Assembly (NCBI GenBank): GCA_903866275.1
Contig: CAIPMU010000018.1
Span: 62,001 to 126,000, forward strand
Direction: 5' to 3'
From: Vampirovibrio chlorellavorus
GTDB lineage: Bacteria > Cyanobacteriota > Vampirovibrionia > Vampirovibrionales > Vampirovibrionaceae
DNA: 64,000 nucleotides
Shown here one piece after another: positions 27,680-37,258 of this stretch. A program made the position numbers and the translations under genes. Position 1 is the first letter of the stretch. Each line of letters begins with the position of its first letter. Below the pieces are notes generated by a model. That model had not been told where the DNA came from. It saw only the letters and a program-made list of their open reading frames with translations, and made no database searches.

Positions 27680-30325
27680 ATGGCCATTGCCCCATCTGAA
27701 ATTCAGCCCCCCCGATCCTTCCTGAGTCGCAACCTTGGCCTGATGATTGCCTCGGGTCTGATCGTGACGATCTGGATGCTTTTGTATACCTTCACCATGC
27801 ATCAGTCCAACTACAAGGCTGAGGCGACGGTGATCATCAAGGACTCGGCCATTACCAATCGCTATGTGGAGCCTGAGCAATACTATGCGATGCAGACCAC
27901 CTCGTCCACCTCGTCCAACCCGGTGCTCAACACGATGGGGATTCTCAAATCCCAGCCCATTAGCAATGCCCTGTGGGCTTACTTTAGTACCCGCCATCCG
28001 CAAGAACTCAAACGCCTGAAGATTAAAACCCAGAAACAGTGGAACAGTTTTTATCAGGATGGTTCCGGCTTTATCAAGTCGAAGAACCAGCAAGGGACCG
28101 ATTTGATCACCATTCAGTTTGCCTGGAGCAATCCGGTGTTAGCGCAGGAAGCCCTGGGCGTTGTGGTAAAAGCCTTTCAGGATTCCAGCCGGGACTTGAA
28201 CAAGGAAGAACAGATCATCCGTACCCTCTTCCTCAGCAAGCAGATGGCCGGGGTAGAAGCGCAACTGGAAGCTATTCGTGCCCAAAAAAGCGCCTATGAA
28301 AGTCAGAACGCCACTGTGAATATCCGTCGGGAGAGCGATGATTTAGCAGGTTCTCGCATGGAGCTGGAAAACAAGCTGGCCCAGTTGCAAGCGCAAATGC
28401 AGGGCAAGGAGAAAATGGCCCAGCGTTACCGAAAAATGTTGAACATGAACAACGAGCAGGCCCTGCATGCCGCTGCCCTCGGACAGGATAGCACCATGAA
28501 CCGTTTGCAGGACGAACTGTATCGTCTGGAACAACAGGCTTCCCTGCTTAGTTCCTCGCTAACGGACAGCAACCCTAAGGTGCGGGAAATCTACGCCCAG
28601 ATCGATCAGGTTCAAGCTAGCATTGAGAGCCATCAGGCGCGGGTGATGCGTCCCTTTGGGAAAACTCATGCCCGTGGCGAAGCCATCGTGAGCGATGCCA
28701 CTCGCAATGGCCTCATCAACGACATGTTGAGGGCCCAGGGTGATATTCAGGATCTCAACGCCCAGGCCAGCGTCCTGCGTCGTCGGCTGGGTGAAGTGAA
28801 CAGCCACATCCGCAAGTTTCCCGGCACCGAACAAGGATTGGCCAGCCTGGAACAACAGGAAAACACCCTGAGCAGCGCGCTGGACCATTTGCGTCAGCGG
28901 GTGCTGGAAGGCAAGATGAAAGAGGCCCAGACCCTCAGTAACGTGTTTATCGTGGATCCCCCGCGTTTGCCGGATCATGCCAGTTTCCCCAATCGCAACC
29001 ATCTGGTGGTCCTGAGTCTGGTGATGGGTCTGGCCGCCGCGTTGGCCAGTGCATTCCTCAAGGAGCAACTCTTTGCCAGAGCTGGAAAAAATAGCGCTTT
29101 CCCGCATGAGTCTGCCTATGGGTTTGCAGAGGACGGGATGGCCTATACCGAGGCCGAACTGGAACACCTTCAGGCCATGGCCACCCCCCCCACGCTGGAA
29201 GCGGCTGCTCGTTCAGGACATTACACGCAACCGCCTTTTTCCAACTTCTCTCAACAGGCTGGTGGGCATTATTGGGTGACCCCCACTGAACGCCATCCGC
29301 AACCGGGACCGTTTGACCAGCATGCCCCCGCTGCCAGACCGATGGCCCAGGTGCATGACCCGGTGGTGGGTTCCTTGTTTGATACCTTAATTGATCCGGC
29401 GCTGAATGCTATGATGCCCTCTGTATCCCGTGAGCTTGCCCCCACACAGCCTCAACCACAGGAAACCATTCGCCGGGATTTAACCGGCCCGCTGCCTCAT
29501 CCCGCCCAACGGTCGGCCATGGCGCCGCTTCGGGAAGTCTCACCGGTGGCCCTGGCCGCAACTTCGACGCCGATCGCACCTCCGCCCGCTTCAGTCACCC
29601 AAGCGACCCGTTTGCCGGATGAACTGTTAATGCCCCCTCAGGCTGATGAAACGAATCTGGCTCCGGTTGCACTGCCTTCGGTTGATCCTGATCAATCCCC
29701 CCGTATCCCCTTGTCCAATGAATCCACATTCACTCCGGCGCAAGGCGTACCGGTGATGCATGCGGCCCCTTCGGCTGCGTCAGCATCAAAGGCAGGGCAT
29801 GAGGCTGTATTTTCGAGTGATCCCCTGTCCGTGGAGATCATGCCTGCTGGCATGGCCTCGGTGCATGCGTCCGGGTTGAGCCACCTGGCCACCGAGATGG
29901 ACACGCAGCCAGTCGAATCCAATGAATCGCAAACCCGGACAGTTCCGTTACCGCGCAAGGCGGGCGGCAGAATTCCCGCGTTTCTGCTGGATGACAACAC
30001 GCTGAACGTAGAAAGTGAAACACTGACTCACCCGGATGAGACGGGCGCTATAAGCGAGAACACCTACAAAGCCCCGCCGCCACCCTACGATCTGGTGCCC
30101 CGCAAAGTGCGCGCGACCACGCCACCGGTGATGGATGAAGAATACTTTCAGGAGCTTCCCCCGTTGCCGCCAACGCCCACCGCGCCGGATTATCCGCCCA
30201 TGCCCCAGTTCGTGCCCACCGAATTTTTAAAGCGTCGCAGAAAACCCTTCTTTAAGAGCATCCTCAGCGGAAAAAAACAGCAACCCGAATTGACCCTGCC
30301 CGGCGCGCCTAACCCCCACCGTTAG
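27680..30325 (+). CDS. chain-length/co-polymerase protein (Wzz/GumC type) with long Pro-rich tail
   Basis: 881 aa. TM helix 19-40, Wzz domain, periplasmic coiled coil (about 190-420, with QLEAIRAQKSAYESQ and RLQDELYRLEQQ), second TM near 437-458 (VVLSLVMGLAAALASAF). This topology is that of inner-membrane polysaccharide co-polymerases that set chain length. After the second TM come about 420 residues of Pro/Ala/Ser/Thr-rich cytoplasmic tail ending in a basic stretch (LKRRRKPFFKSIL). No Walker A tyrosine-kinase module is present, although GumC/CpsD-type fusions often have one there. ATG 27680 has GAGGA about 9 nt upstream. Confidence 0.88.
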   Translation: MAIAPSEIQPPRSFLSRNLGLMIASGLIVTIWMLLYTFTMHQSNYKAEATVIIKDSAITNRYVEPEQYYAMQTTSSTSSNPVLNTMGILKSQPISNALWAYFSTRHPQELKRLKIKTQKQWNSFYQDGSGFIKSKNQQGTDLITIQFAWSNPVLAQEALGVVVKAFQDSSRDLNKEEQIIRTLFLSKQMAGVEAQLEAIRAQKSAYESQNATVNIRRESDDLAGSRMELENKLAQLQAQMQGKEKMAQRYRKMLNMNNEQALHAAALGQDSTMNRLQDELYRLEQQASLLSSSLTDSNPKVREIYAQIDQVQASIESHQARVMRPFGKTHARGEAIVSDATRNGLINDMLRAQGDIQDLNAQASVLRRRLGEVNSHIRKFPGTEQGLASLEQQENTLSSALDHLRQRVLEGKMKEAQTLSNVFIVDPPRLPDHASFPNRNHLVVLSLVMGLAAALASAFLKEQLFARAGKNSAFPHESAYGFAEDGMAYTEAELEHLQAMATPPTLEAAARSGHYTQPPFSNFSQQAGGHYWVTPTERHPQPGPFDQHAPAARPMAQVHDPVVGSLFDTLIDPALNAMMPSVSRELAPTQPQPQETIRRDLTGPLPHPAQRSAMAPLREVSPVALAATSTPIAPPPASVTQATRLPDELLMPPQADETNLAPVALPSVDPDQSPRIPLSNESTFTPAQGVPVMHAAPSAASASKAGHEAVFSSDPLSVEIMPAGMASVHASGLSHLATEMDTQPVESNESQTRTVPLPRKAGGRIPAFLLDDNTLNVESETLTHPDETGAISENTYKAPPPPYDLVPRKVRATTPPVMDEEYFQELPPLPPTPTAPDYPPMPQFVPTEFLKRRRKPFFKSILSGKKQQPELTLPGAPNPHR

Positions 30326-30419
30326 GGTAAGGCACTCTCTGATTCAGCCGCCGGCTTCACTGCCTGAATTAACCTGCTACCCTATCCGCCCTGAAACGCT
30401 GAAAGTAGACCCTGATCCA

Positions 30420-32111
30420 ATGAGTTTCCCGCGTAAGGCTACCTCACCGGCTTCCCTGAATGTCCCCCATCCGGGCAGTCATACCGGTGCGGGGGTACAA
30501 AATGGATTTCAATCCGAATGGCCTCAGGGGCTCTGGATTGCAATCACGGTGCTGGTCTTGCTGGTGCCCTTGATTGGCTATGTATTGTTGCCCCGTCTGG
30601 GTATCAACACGCTGGGCGAAATGCTGAACCTCAAACTGATGGTGGCTTTGGTGGGGTTGCTGGTGGGTGGCGCGATCTATTGGGCCTACCTGCGGTGGGC
30701 CTTACCCCGGCCAGTGGTCTTGCTGGGCTTTATCATGCTGGCCTGGCCACTCGTGGATTACTGCAACGAACAGCTCATGCAACTCGGCCTGAACATTCAC
30801 TTGCGCCCGCTGTTGATATTGGGGCTGGGGCTGCCCGCCCTCTGGCTGGGCTTGCAGTCGTTTCGCTTGCTGTGGAAACAACTCCCCGGTGTGTGGATTT
30901 ATTTGCTGTTTATTGGCTGGATTACCCTGTATGCATTTTTATATAATGCCAACGCCAGCGACCCCAGACTGGGGGGCGGTGAGGACGCCATTTTCTCCGA
31001 AGGTTCGGTGAGCTTTGTGCAATGGACGGCCTACATGTACTGCCTGCTGGGCATGGCGTTGGCCGGGGTGACAGTGTTCAAGGCCAAAAATTATCAGCGT
31101 CTTTTCGATCAACTCAACATCGCCCTGCTGTGGGTGAGTAGTCTGGAAGCCCTGATCACCATTGCCGGTTACCCCATCGGCTGGTTTACCATTTTTCTGG
31201 ATGGCTTCACCCGATCGATCGGGATTTTTACCCATCCTAATCCCTTTGCCCATCATATGGGTGTCCTGATGATCTATCTGCTGGGGTTGTTCTGCTATTA
31301 TCAGGGTTACCGTAAGGCACGGGTTCCCGGATGGTTGTTGTTTGCCGGATTGCTGGTCAATTTTTGCGCTTTCTTGCTCGGGCTTTCCAAGACGGCTCTG
31401 GGCGTTTTTGTGCTGTGCGCCACGGTGGTGTTTTTAATGAATCTGGCGGTGCCTGCCGTGCGTCGTAGTTTCGGGAAAATCGTGCTGACCCTCATCGTGC
31501 TGATGCCTTTAGGGATCGTGGGCTTTCAAGCCCTCTCCGGGCAGAGTTTTATGGGCCTGCTGGAGTCCCGGATTGATCAAACGCAAAGTCTCACCTGGCG
31601 GGTGATTGTGTGGCAGGACCTGATCGCGGATATTAATAGCACCACCGTATGGTTGGGTCACGGATTTACCGCCGCCAACGATACGGTGTTTCGTCTCACG
31701 TTTAATGATGCAAAAGATGCGCAACCCTTGATGATGGTTCACAATGCCTATATCGCCCTGCTGTATGACTTTGGCCTGACCGGCTATCTCATGTTTGCGG
31801 CCGCCCTGACCTTTTTGTGGCAAGGGCTCTATCAGTGGTTCAATGCCACCCACCCCGGACAACGCAGTCTGCATGCCACCATTGTGGCGCTGGTGATCTA
31901 TTTTATGGTGGTGTGCGGCTTTGATGAAATGTCTTACATGTTCGATGCCCCCATGCTGTTCTGGGCCTTGGTCACCCTGTTGGCCAGCGTGGCGTTTCGG
32001 GAACAGCAGGATGAACGTCGCCGCCGCATTCATGCTTCTGATCACGCTCAGTCCGTTCTGCGTCAATCGTTGTATCCGTCGGCTCCTGTTTTTGCCGGAG
32101 GGCTGAAATGA
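30420..32111 (+). CDS. O-antigen ligase/polymerase-type membrane protein (Wzy)
   Basis: 563 aa, about 12 membrane helices plus a large periplasmic loop. The Wzy_C/O-antigen-ligase pattern is visible late in the protein: SRIDQTQSLTWRVIVWQDLIADI, GHGF, and VHNAYIALLYDFGLTGYL (the His and Asn of VHN are usually essential). Polymerises lipid-linked repeat units or ligates chains. No ribosome site is evident before ATG 30420. The stop overlaps the flippase start by 4 bp (ATGA at 32108), showing coupling. Third gene of the export operon. Confidence 0.88.
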   Translation: MSFPRKATSPASLNVPHPGSHTGAGVQNGFQSEWPQGLWIAITVLVLLVPLIGYVLLPRLGINTLGEMLNLKLMVALVGLLVGGAIYWAYLRWALPRPVVLLGFIMLAWPLVDYCNEQLMQLGLNIHLRPLLILGLGLPALWLGLQSFRLLWKQLPGVWIYLLFIGWITLYAFLYNANASDPRLGGGEDAIFSEGSVSFVQWTAYMYCLLGMALAGVTVFKAKNYQRLFDQLNIALLWVSSLEALITIAGYPIGWFTIFLDGFTRSIGIFTHPNPFAHHMGVLMIYLLGLFCYYQGYRKARVPGWLLFAGLLVNFCAFLLGLSKTALGVFVLCATVVFLMNLAVPAVRRSFGKIVLTLIVLMPLGIVGFQALSGQSFMGLLESRIDQTQSLTWRVIVWQDLIADINSTTVWLGHGFTAANDTVFRLTFNDAKDAQPLMMVHNAYIALLYDFGLTGYLMFAAALTFLWQGLYQWFNATHPGQRSLHATIVALVIYFMVVCGFDEMSYMFDAPMLFWALVTLLASVAFREQQDERRRRIHASDHAQSVLRQSLYPSAPVFAGGLK

Positions 32112-33709
32112 GTCTGCAACAACGTTACGCCATTGGCATGCTCAGTGGTGCAGGCAGTGTGGCCTTGCGCACCGCCCTGAATATTCTGGTGGTGCCCATG
32201 CTCATCGCCAAATTGGGGCTGGATGTGTTTGGGCTGTATATCGTTTTAATTGCCATACTGGAAGTGGCGACGTTTTTGGATTTAGGAGCCACCAGCGCTT
32301 TAGTCACCCTGCTGGGTAGCGAAACCAATGACCTGGCCCGACGGTCGCTGATGAAGGTGGGGCATGTCTGGTTCGGGGTACTTACCCTGCTGTTTGGCCT
32401 GTCCGGATTTTTACTGCGCGATCAGTTGGGCTCGCTCTTTCATATCGACGGGGCCATGCAGGCCATGGCTGCCACCGCCTTCCTGCTGATGCTGGGTGAA
32501 GCGATGCTCTCGCTTTATATGTGCTACGCCCGATCGATTCTGCTGTCGCATTGCGCTCACCAGTGGAGCAATGTGGCGGATTCCGCGTCTAATCTGCTGG
32601 CCAATCTGGGGAGTCTGGCGGCGTTGTTGGCCGGGTTCGGACTGGTGGAAATTATGGCCATTCGGCTGTTGGCCGCCGGGGTGCGTGTGGTCTTACTCAT
32701 TTGGCAAACCCTCAAACTGGAGCCCCTGGCGTTTCGTCCCGGCGTCCCGCTGGATCGTGACAGTTTACAACATGTGGCTCGCCTCAGCGGGCATGCCATG
32801 ATGATCAATTTCAGCATCATCATTTCCCATAAGATCGATGATCTGGTGATCGCCCACTTTTTGCCCCTGAGTGCGGTGGGCATTTACGAGATTGTGTTCC
32901 GCTTTTTGGGGGTCACCTTGCAAGTCGGCCTTAAATTGTCGGAAGGGCTTTACGCCTACTTTGCCCGGCTGGCCATTCACCGGGAAGTTCAGGAGGCTCG
33001 CCCGTTTTTCCTGCACAAGAGCGCCTTCCTGAATATCACCACCCTGCTCATGCTCTTGCCCATCGTGGTGTTTTACCCGGAACTCTTTACCCTGTTCTCG
33101 GCGGGCAAAATCCCCATGAGGGAAACGCTGCCTATTCTGGCCGTGGCTCTGCCCTGCACCCTGAGCGCCGTCTTGCAAATGCCGGCCAATGCCTGGCTAT
33201 TTACCTGGGGGCATCAGCGCTTTGTGACTATCACCAGCCTGGTCGCGGCCATGGCGAATTTGTGCCTCAGCATCATACTGGTTCAGCATCTGGGTATTGT
33301 GGGCGTGGCGTTGGGGACGCTCATTCCGCAGCTGATTCAGCACCAGTGGGGGCTGATTGGTAAGACCTGCCAATCGCTGGGCATTGGCCTGCTGGAATAT
33401 CTTCGAGCTGTTCATTTTAGTGCGGTTTGGCCCTTACTCGTTGCGCTGGGCTGGATGATCCTCTGGCGGCCTATCGTGCCCCTGAGCCAACCGGTCTTGC
33501 ATAGTATTTTGCCCGCCGTGGGCATGATTGCATGCAGTGCCGCTTTTATTGGAGCAGTCGTCTGGTTTCGATTCAATGCCACGGCGGATGATTTAAAGAT
33601 GCTGGAGCCGGTCAACCGGTTTTTTGATTCCGTTTTATCTAGAATGAACAAGCCCAAGCCCAAGGATTCCATTCTGCACCCTGCCATTAACCCGGAACAT
33701 GTTTCATGA
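32108..33709 (+). CDS. polysaccharide flippase (Wzx/MOP superfamily)
   Basis: 533 aa, 12-14 membrane segments. MOP-exporter-type flippase that turns undecaprenyl-linked repeat units to the periplasmic face. The N-terminal helix LRTALNILVVPMLIAKLGLDVFGLYIV and the DLGATSALVTLLG segment are typical of Wzx/RfbX proteins; no MATE drug-site signature is seen. Basic C-terminal tail. Overlaps the polymerase before it and the glycosyltransferase after it by 4 bp each, so the three are one translational unit. Confidence 0.88.
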   Translation: MSLQQRYAIGMLSGAGSVALRTALNILVVPMLIAKLGLDVFGLYIVLIAILEVATFLDLGATSALVTLLGSETNDLARRSLMKVGHVWFGVLTLLFGLSGFLLRDQLGSLFHIDGAMQAMAATAFLLMLGEAMLSLYMCYARSILLSHCAHQWSNVADSASNLLANLGSLAALLAGFGLVEIMAIRLLAAGVRVVLLIWQTLKLEPLAFRPGVPLDRDSLQHVARLSGHAMMINFSIIISHKIDDLVIAHFLPLSAVGIYEIVFRFLGVTLQVGLKLSEGLYAYFARLAIHREVQEARPFFLHKSAFLNITTLLMLLPIVVFYPELFTLFSAGKIPMRETLPILAVALPCTLSAVLQMPANAWLFTWGHQRFVTITSLVAAMANLCLSIILVQHLGIVGVALGTLIPQLIQHQWGLIGKTCQSLGIGLLEYLRAVHFSAVWPLLVALGWMILWRPIVPLSQPVLHSILPAVGMIACSAAFIGAVVWFRFNATADDLKMLEPVNRFFDSVLSRMNKPKPKDSILHPAINPEHVS

Positions 33710-34809
33710 GTCTTGATACGACATTCAGCCCGGAACGCTCATCCGAAGCGGTCAACCCGACACCGCTGGTGTCCATTATCATGCCCAGCTACAATGCGGG
33801 GAAATACATTGCGCGGGCCATTCAGTCCGTGCTTGAGCAAAGCTACCCGCACTGGGAGCTGATCATTGTGGATGATGCTTCCACGGACAACACCGAATCG
33901 GTAGTGGGCCAGTTCACCGATGCCCGCATTCAGTATCATCAGGTTGCCCGCATCGGGCATCCCGCCGGGGTGAGAAATACCGCTTTGCGTCTGGCCACTG
34001 GCGATCTGATCGCGTTTCTGGATTCGGACGATCTATACTTCCCGGACACGCTGACCAAGCTACTGCGCCCGCTGCAAACCAATCCCGCGCTGAATGCGGT
34101 GTATGGGTTTGCCTTTAACATGGATGAGCATGAGAACACATTGCCTCAGGGCGTGGAACTGTTGCCCGTGGCCCAGGCCAAGCTCGCGGCAGGCGAGTCG
34201 CCCTATGTGTTGCCCCCGACTTATAGCCATAGCTGGGAAAGCATCGTCACCGGGCAGATCAGTTGCATGCTGGCCGGGCTGATGATCCGCCGCGCCACAT
34301 GGGAGCAGGTCGGTTTCTTCAACGAAACCCTGTGCGGGCCGGAAGATTACGAATTCTATGTGCGCATGTTCCTGCATGATTATGAGAGCGTGTACTGCCT
34401 GAGCGATTATGTGTACAAGTACCGTATCCACTCGGCCAGCCTGACCAAGGCCCCCGAGCATTGTCAGCGGGTGCTGACCAGCTGCCTGAAAATCATGGAC
34501 TGGATGTTCACCGAGGCGGCATTGCCGGAAGCGGCCCATGCTTTTAAATCATTGGCTTATCTGGACTGTTATCGCTATCTGGCGCGGGAACGCTTGTTGA
34601 ACCATCAGCCCGCCATCTGCCGTCAGATTATTGCCCAGGCCGTGCAAGATCGGCATATTCAGCCTCGGGATCTCCTGCGGGGTTTTGCGCCCTTGTGGAT
34701 TCGTTCTTTTCTCCCCACCGGTTGGGATACCCTTCTGGTGCAACTCCGTTGCCAGTGGCGACGGATGAAAAACGCTCAGTCTCTCCAAACACCCTTGCGG
34801 GTGAATTGA
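33706..34809 (+). CDS. family 2 glycosyltransferase
   Basis: 367 aa. GT-A fold enzyme: VSIIMPSYNAGKYIARAIQSVL (24-45 region), IIVDDASTDNTESV, LIAFLDSDDLYFP with the DxD metal site, then GPEDYEFYVRM giving the ED base motif near 206. Cytosolic; adds one sugar of the repeat unit from a nucleotide sugar, identity unknown. Start ATG overlaps the flippase stop by 4 bp. The C-terminal 120 residues are helical with no membrane anchor. Confidence 0.93.
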   Translation: MSLDTTFSPERSSEAVNPTPLVSIIMPSYNAGKYIARAIQSVLEQSYPHWELIIVDDASTDNTESVVGQFTDARIQYHQVARIGHPAGVRNTALRLATGDLIAFLDSDDLYFPDTLTKLLRPLQTNPALNAVYGFAFNMDEHENTLPQGVELLPVAQAKLAAGESPYVLPPTYSHSWESIVTGQISCMLAGLMIRRATWEQVGFFNETLCGPEDYEFYVRMFLHDYESVYCLSDYVYKYRIHSASLTKAPEHCQRVLTSCLKIMDWMFTEAALPEAAHAFKSLAYLDCYRYLARERLLNHQPAICRQIIAQAVQDRHIQPRDLLRGFAPLWIRSFLPTGWDTLLVQLRCQWRRMKNAQSLQTPLRVN

Positions 34810-34827
34810 TAAAGGAACGCATTGCCC

Positions 34828-36060
34828 ATGTCCGTGAGCGATCTGCTCGAAACCCCGTCAGGGGAAAAGACAACCGAAGCCAACGGTTCCCTAGACAAGC
34901 CTGGCCGCTTGCCCTTGGTCGAACCGCCCCCCTATCAGGTTACGGTTATTCGGTCTCTGGCTGAATTTGCCCCTCTGCGCCAACCCTGGGATGCCTTTAT
35001 GAAGGCCAGTGGCTTACAGAACCTTTGCCTTTCGCACGGGTGGCTGCAGACCTGGCTTAGTCATTTCCCGCCGGATGAGTTGCTGATTATTCTGGTGCGC
35101 GATGCCCGAGGCGAGTGGGTGGGCGTGGCCCCCCTGCAAATCAAGCGCAGTCGCAATGGCTTGACGCATCGCCTGTTGCGTGCCGTGGAGTGGATTGGCA
35201 CCAACCCCAGCGTGTTTGACTGGATGCAGTTCATGATTCACCCACACGCCAACCCTGCCGAAGTCATTTCGGCCATGGCGGGTGTGATTCGGCAGGCCCA
35301 ATGGGATCTGCTGGAGCTGAAGTTCTGCCTGAACCATGAGCAACTGGAGCTGCTGGCGGATGCCCTGCCCGGCGCGGATCGTGAAGAAATCCTGCAAACC
35401 AACAGCATTCCCTATCTGGCGCTACCTGCCACGGTGGCCGACTATGAGCCCACCCGTCGCAAGAAGACCCGGCTGGAAGTGAACCGCCATAAAAACCGCT
35501 TTGCCAAGGAATTTGGCACCCCACCTCACCTCGATTTTTTACCTGCCGGGGAACCCAGTAACGCGATTTTAACCCGCTTTTTTGCCGGGCACATCAAGTA
35601 CTGGGCCGAACGGGGGCAAAAGAGCGATTTTCAACGCTTCCCCAAGCTGTTTCAGTTTTATAAGGACATGCTGAGCTATGCCCAAACCGAATGCCAGCCC
35701 GAAGACCCGCAGCTGTTGCTCTCGGTGCTGTCTGTGGCTGATCATCAACTGAGTTATCATCTGGGCTTTTGGCAAGGCAACGCCTACCTGAGCCATATCA
35801 CCCACTACAATCAGGGCTTCAAGGGCTACAGTCCCGGTACGATTCATATGGACGAGCTGGTGTTTGACACGCTGAAGCGGGCCAATGGCCGCGCGGGCAT
35901 TGAGTTTGAATTTGGTCGGGGTGACGAGCCCTATAAGAAAATGTGGACACAAACCAAAAAGCCGCTGTGGCAACTGCGCAGCTTTCGCAACCCCGTAAGT
36001 GCCGCCCTGTGGCAAATTGATGTCATACTGAAGACACTCCTGAAAAAGGGCTCTGAATGA
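34828..36060 (+). CDS. GNAT-type acyl/aminoacyl transferase (CelD/FemAB-like), first of two
   Basis: 410 aa from ATG 34828 (AAAGGA 11 nt upstream; a TTG at 34822 is only 5 nt from it and is the alternative). Twin GNAT-like folds of the BcsL/CelD (Acetyltransf_6) group: WDAFMKASGLQNLCLSHGWLQTW at the start, ATVADYEPTRRKKTRLEVNRH in the centre, and a late YSPGTIHMDELVF, EFGRGDEPYKKMW block. These proteins acylate polysaccharides or lipid-linked sugars. Followed with a 4-bp overlap by a second member. Confidence 0.82.
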   Translation: MSVSDLLETPSGEKTTEANGSLDKPGRLPLVEPPPYQVTVIRSLAEFAPLRQPWDAFMKASGLQNLCLSHGWLQTWLSHFPPDELLIILVRDARGEWVGVAPLQIKRSRNGLTHRLLRAVEWIGTNPSVFDWMQFMIHPHANPAEVISAMAGVIRQAQWDLLELKFCLNHEQLELLADALPGADREEILQTNSIPYLALPATVADYEPTRRKKTRLEVNRHKNRFAKEFGTPPHLDFLPAGEPSNAILTRFFAGHIKYWAERGQKSDFQRFPKLFQFYKDMLSYAQTECQPEDPQLLLSVLSVADHQLSYHLGFWQGNAYLSHITHYNQGFKGYSPGTIHMDELVFDTLKRANGRAGIEFEFGRGDEPYKKMWTQTKKPLWQLRSFRNPVSAALWQIDVILKTLLKKGSE

Positions 36061-37100
36061 TCACACCGCCTCTTGAACCATTGGATTTTTCCAAGCAGAA
36101 TAATGCCTCAACGGTCCTGCCCTTTAGCGGGCAGTCGATCGATTTTCCCTACGAAACTGCGTTGTTTCAGCAGTGCTGGTGGCGTCATCTGGCCTCCAAG
36201 TTTGATATTCCCGTGAAGATGGGCGATCTGCTGATCTGCAATAAGCCCTTGGTCAAAGGATTGATTAAACTCCGGGAAGCCCGTGTGGCGGGCTGGAATA
36301 ATGCCTGGCATCAGGATTTCACTCAACAGCGCGTGACGGAGCTGGAAGAGTTGGCCCACACCAGTGGCTGGGATTATTTTCGCCTGATCTGGCGTAATGA
36401 TCGTGAACACCTGCAAGCACTGGATGCGTTGCAGCAAACCGGTTTGCTCTGGTTGCAAAAGCCAGCGCCCACCCAATACTGGATCGATTTAAGTCAGGGT
36501 TTTGAGGCCTACCTGAGCACCCTCAGTGCCAACGGTCGTAAAAGCCTCCGCAAGAAAGCGCGGCGCAGTTTGCCGTTGAATCCGGAACTGGTGCCTTGTC
36601 ACACGGATGCAGAAATCGACGCCTTTTTCACCGAGTTTTTCCCGCACCACTTTGCCTACTGGGATGAAAAAGCGGGCGGCAGTTATTTCCATGATGTGGA
36701 AGAGCAGCAGTTCATCATCCACTGGGCCAAGGCCCTGAACCAGACCGGCGAACTCCTGCTGGATCGATTGGTGATGAACGGGGAAACCGTGAACATGAGC
36801 ATGGCCATTCGTACCGGCGATTCGGTGTACTGGCTGCTGACCCTCAACACGGGTCGCCTGCTGGAAGCCACACCGGGCATGGTGGGACTCTACATGCGAC
36901 TGGAGCATCTGGCTGCACAAGGTGTGAAACGCTTCGAAATGGGTTCCGGCGATTATTTTTACAAGGTGCAATCCGCCAACCGCCAGGAAACCTGCCAAGA
37001 ACTGATCGTCTGCAACCCTCGTTCGCTGAAGGGTCGTCTGTATTATCAGTGGGCCAAGCGCCAAAAACATCAGGCCGCTCCGGTTGCTTCGGAAGAATAG
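36057..37100 (+). CDS. GNAT-type acyl/aminoacyl transferase (CelD/FemAB-like), second of two
   Basis: 347 aa, overlaps the preceding gene by 4 bp. The same superfamily is shown by the central motif LSANGRKSLRKKARRSL (near 160), the strand LLLDRLVMNGETVNMSMAIR and the end VKRFEMGSGDYFYKVQ, which parallels FGRGDEPYKKMW of its neighbour. Low similarity elsewhere, so an old divergence and probably a different acceptor. Last gene of the export operon; no strong terminator follows. Likely adds an acyl or aminoacyl group to the repeat unit. Confidence 0.82.
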   Translation: MITPPLEPLDFSKQNNASTVLPFSGQSIDFPYETALFQQCWWRHLASKFDIPVKMGDLLICNKPLVKGLIKLREARVAGWNNAWHQDFTQQRVTELEELAHTSGWDYFRLIWRNDREHLQALDALQQTGLLWLQKPAPTQYWIDLSQGFEAYLSTLSANGRKSLRKKARRSLPLNPELVPCHTDAEIDAFFTEFFPHHFAYWDEKAGGSYFHDVEEQQFIIHWAKALNQTGELLLDRLVMNGETVNMSMAIRTGDSVYWLLTLNTGRLLEATPGMVGLYMRLEHLAAQGVKRFEMGSGDYFYKVQSANRQETCQELIVCNPRSLKGRLYYQWAKRQKHQAAPVASEE

Positions 37101-37258
37101 TTAGGGTCGAATAGTCAGGCTCAACTCATCAAAAAAAATCATCAAATCAGGCGCGGGAATAGCCGGTCGATTTTGAAGATTTCGTTGCGCTGCCCGATTT
37201 GAAAAACCGGGCTAAAATGGAGTGAGATAGGCGAGTGATTTTTAGGGAGCGTGCGCGG

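Noticed and set aside
37190-37215. Possible terminator after the second GNAT gene (GCCCG/CGGGC)
   Set aside because: Only a 5-bp stem and no T tract.
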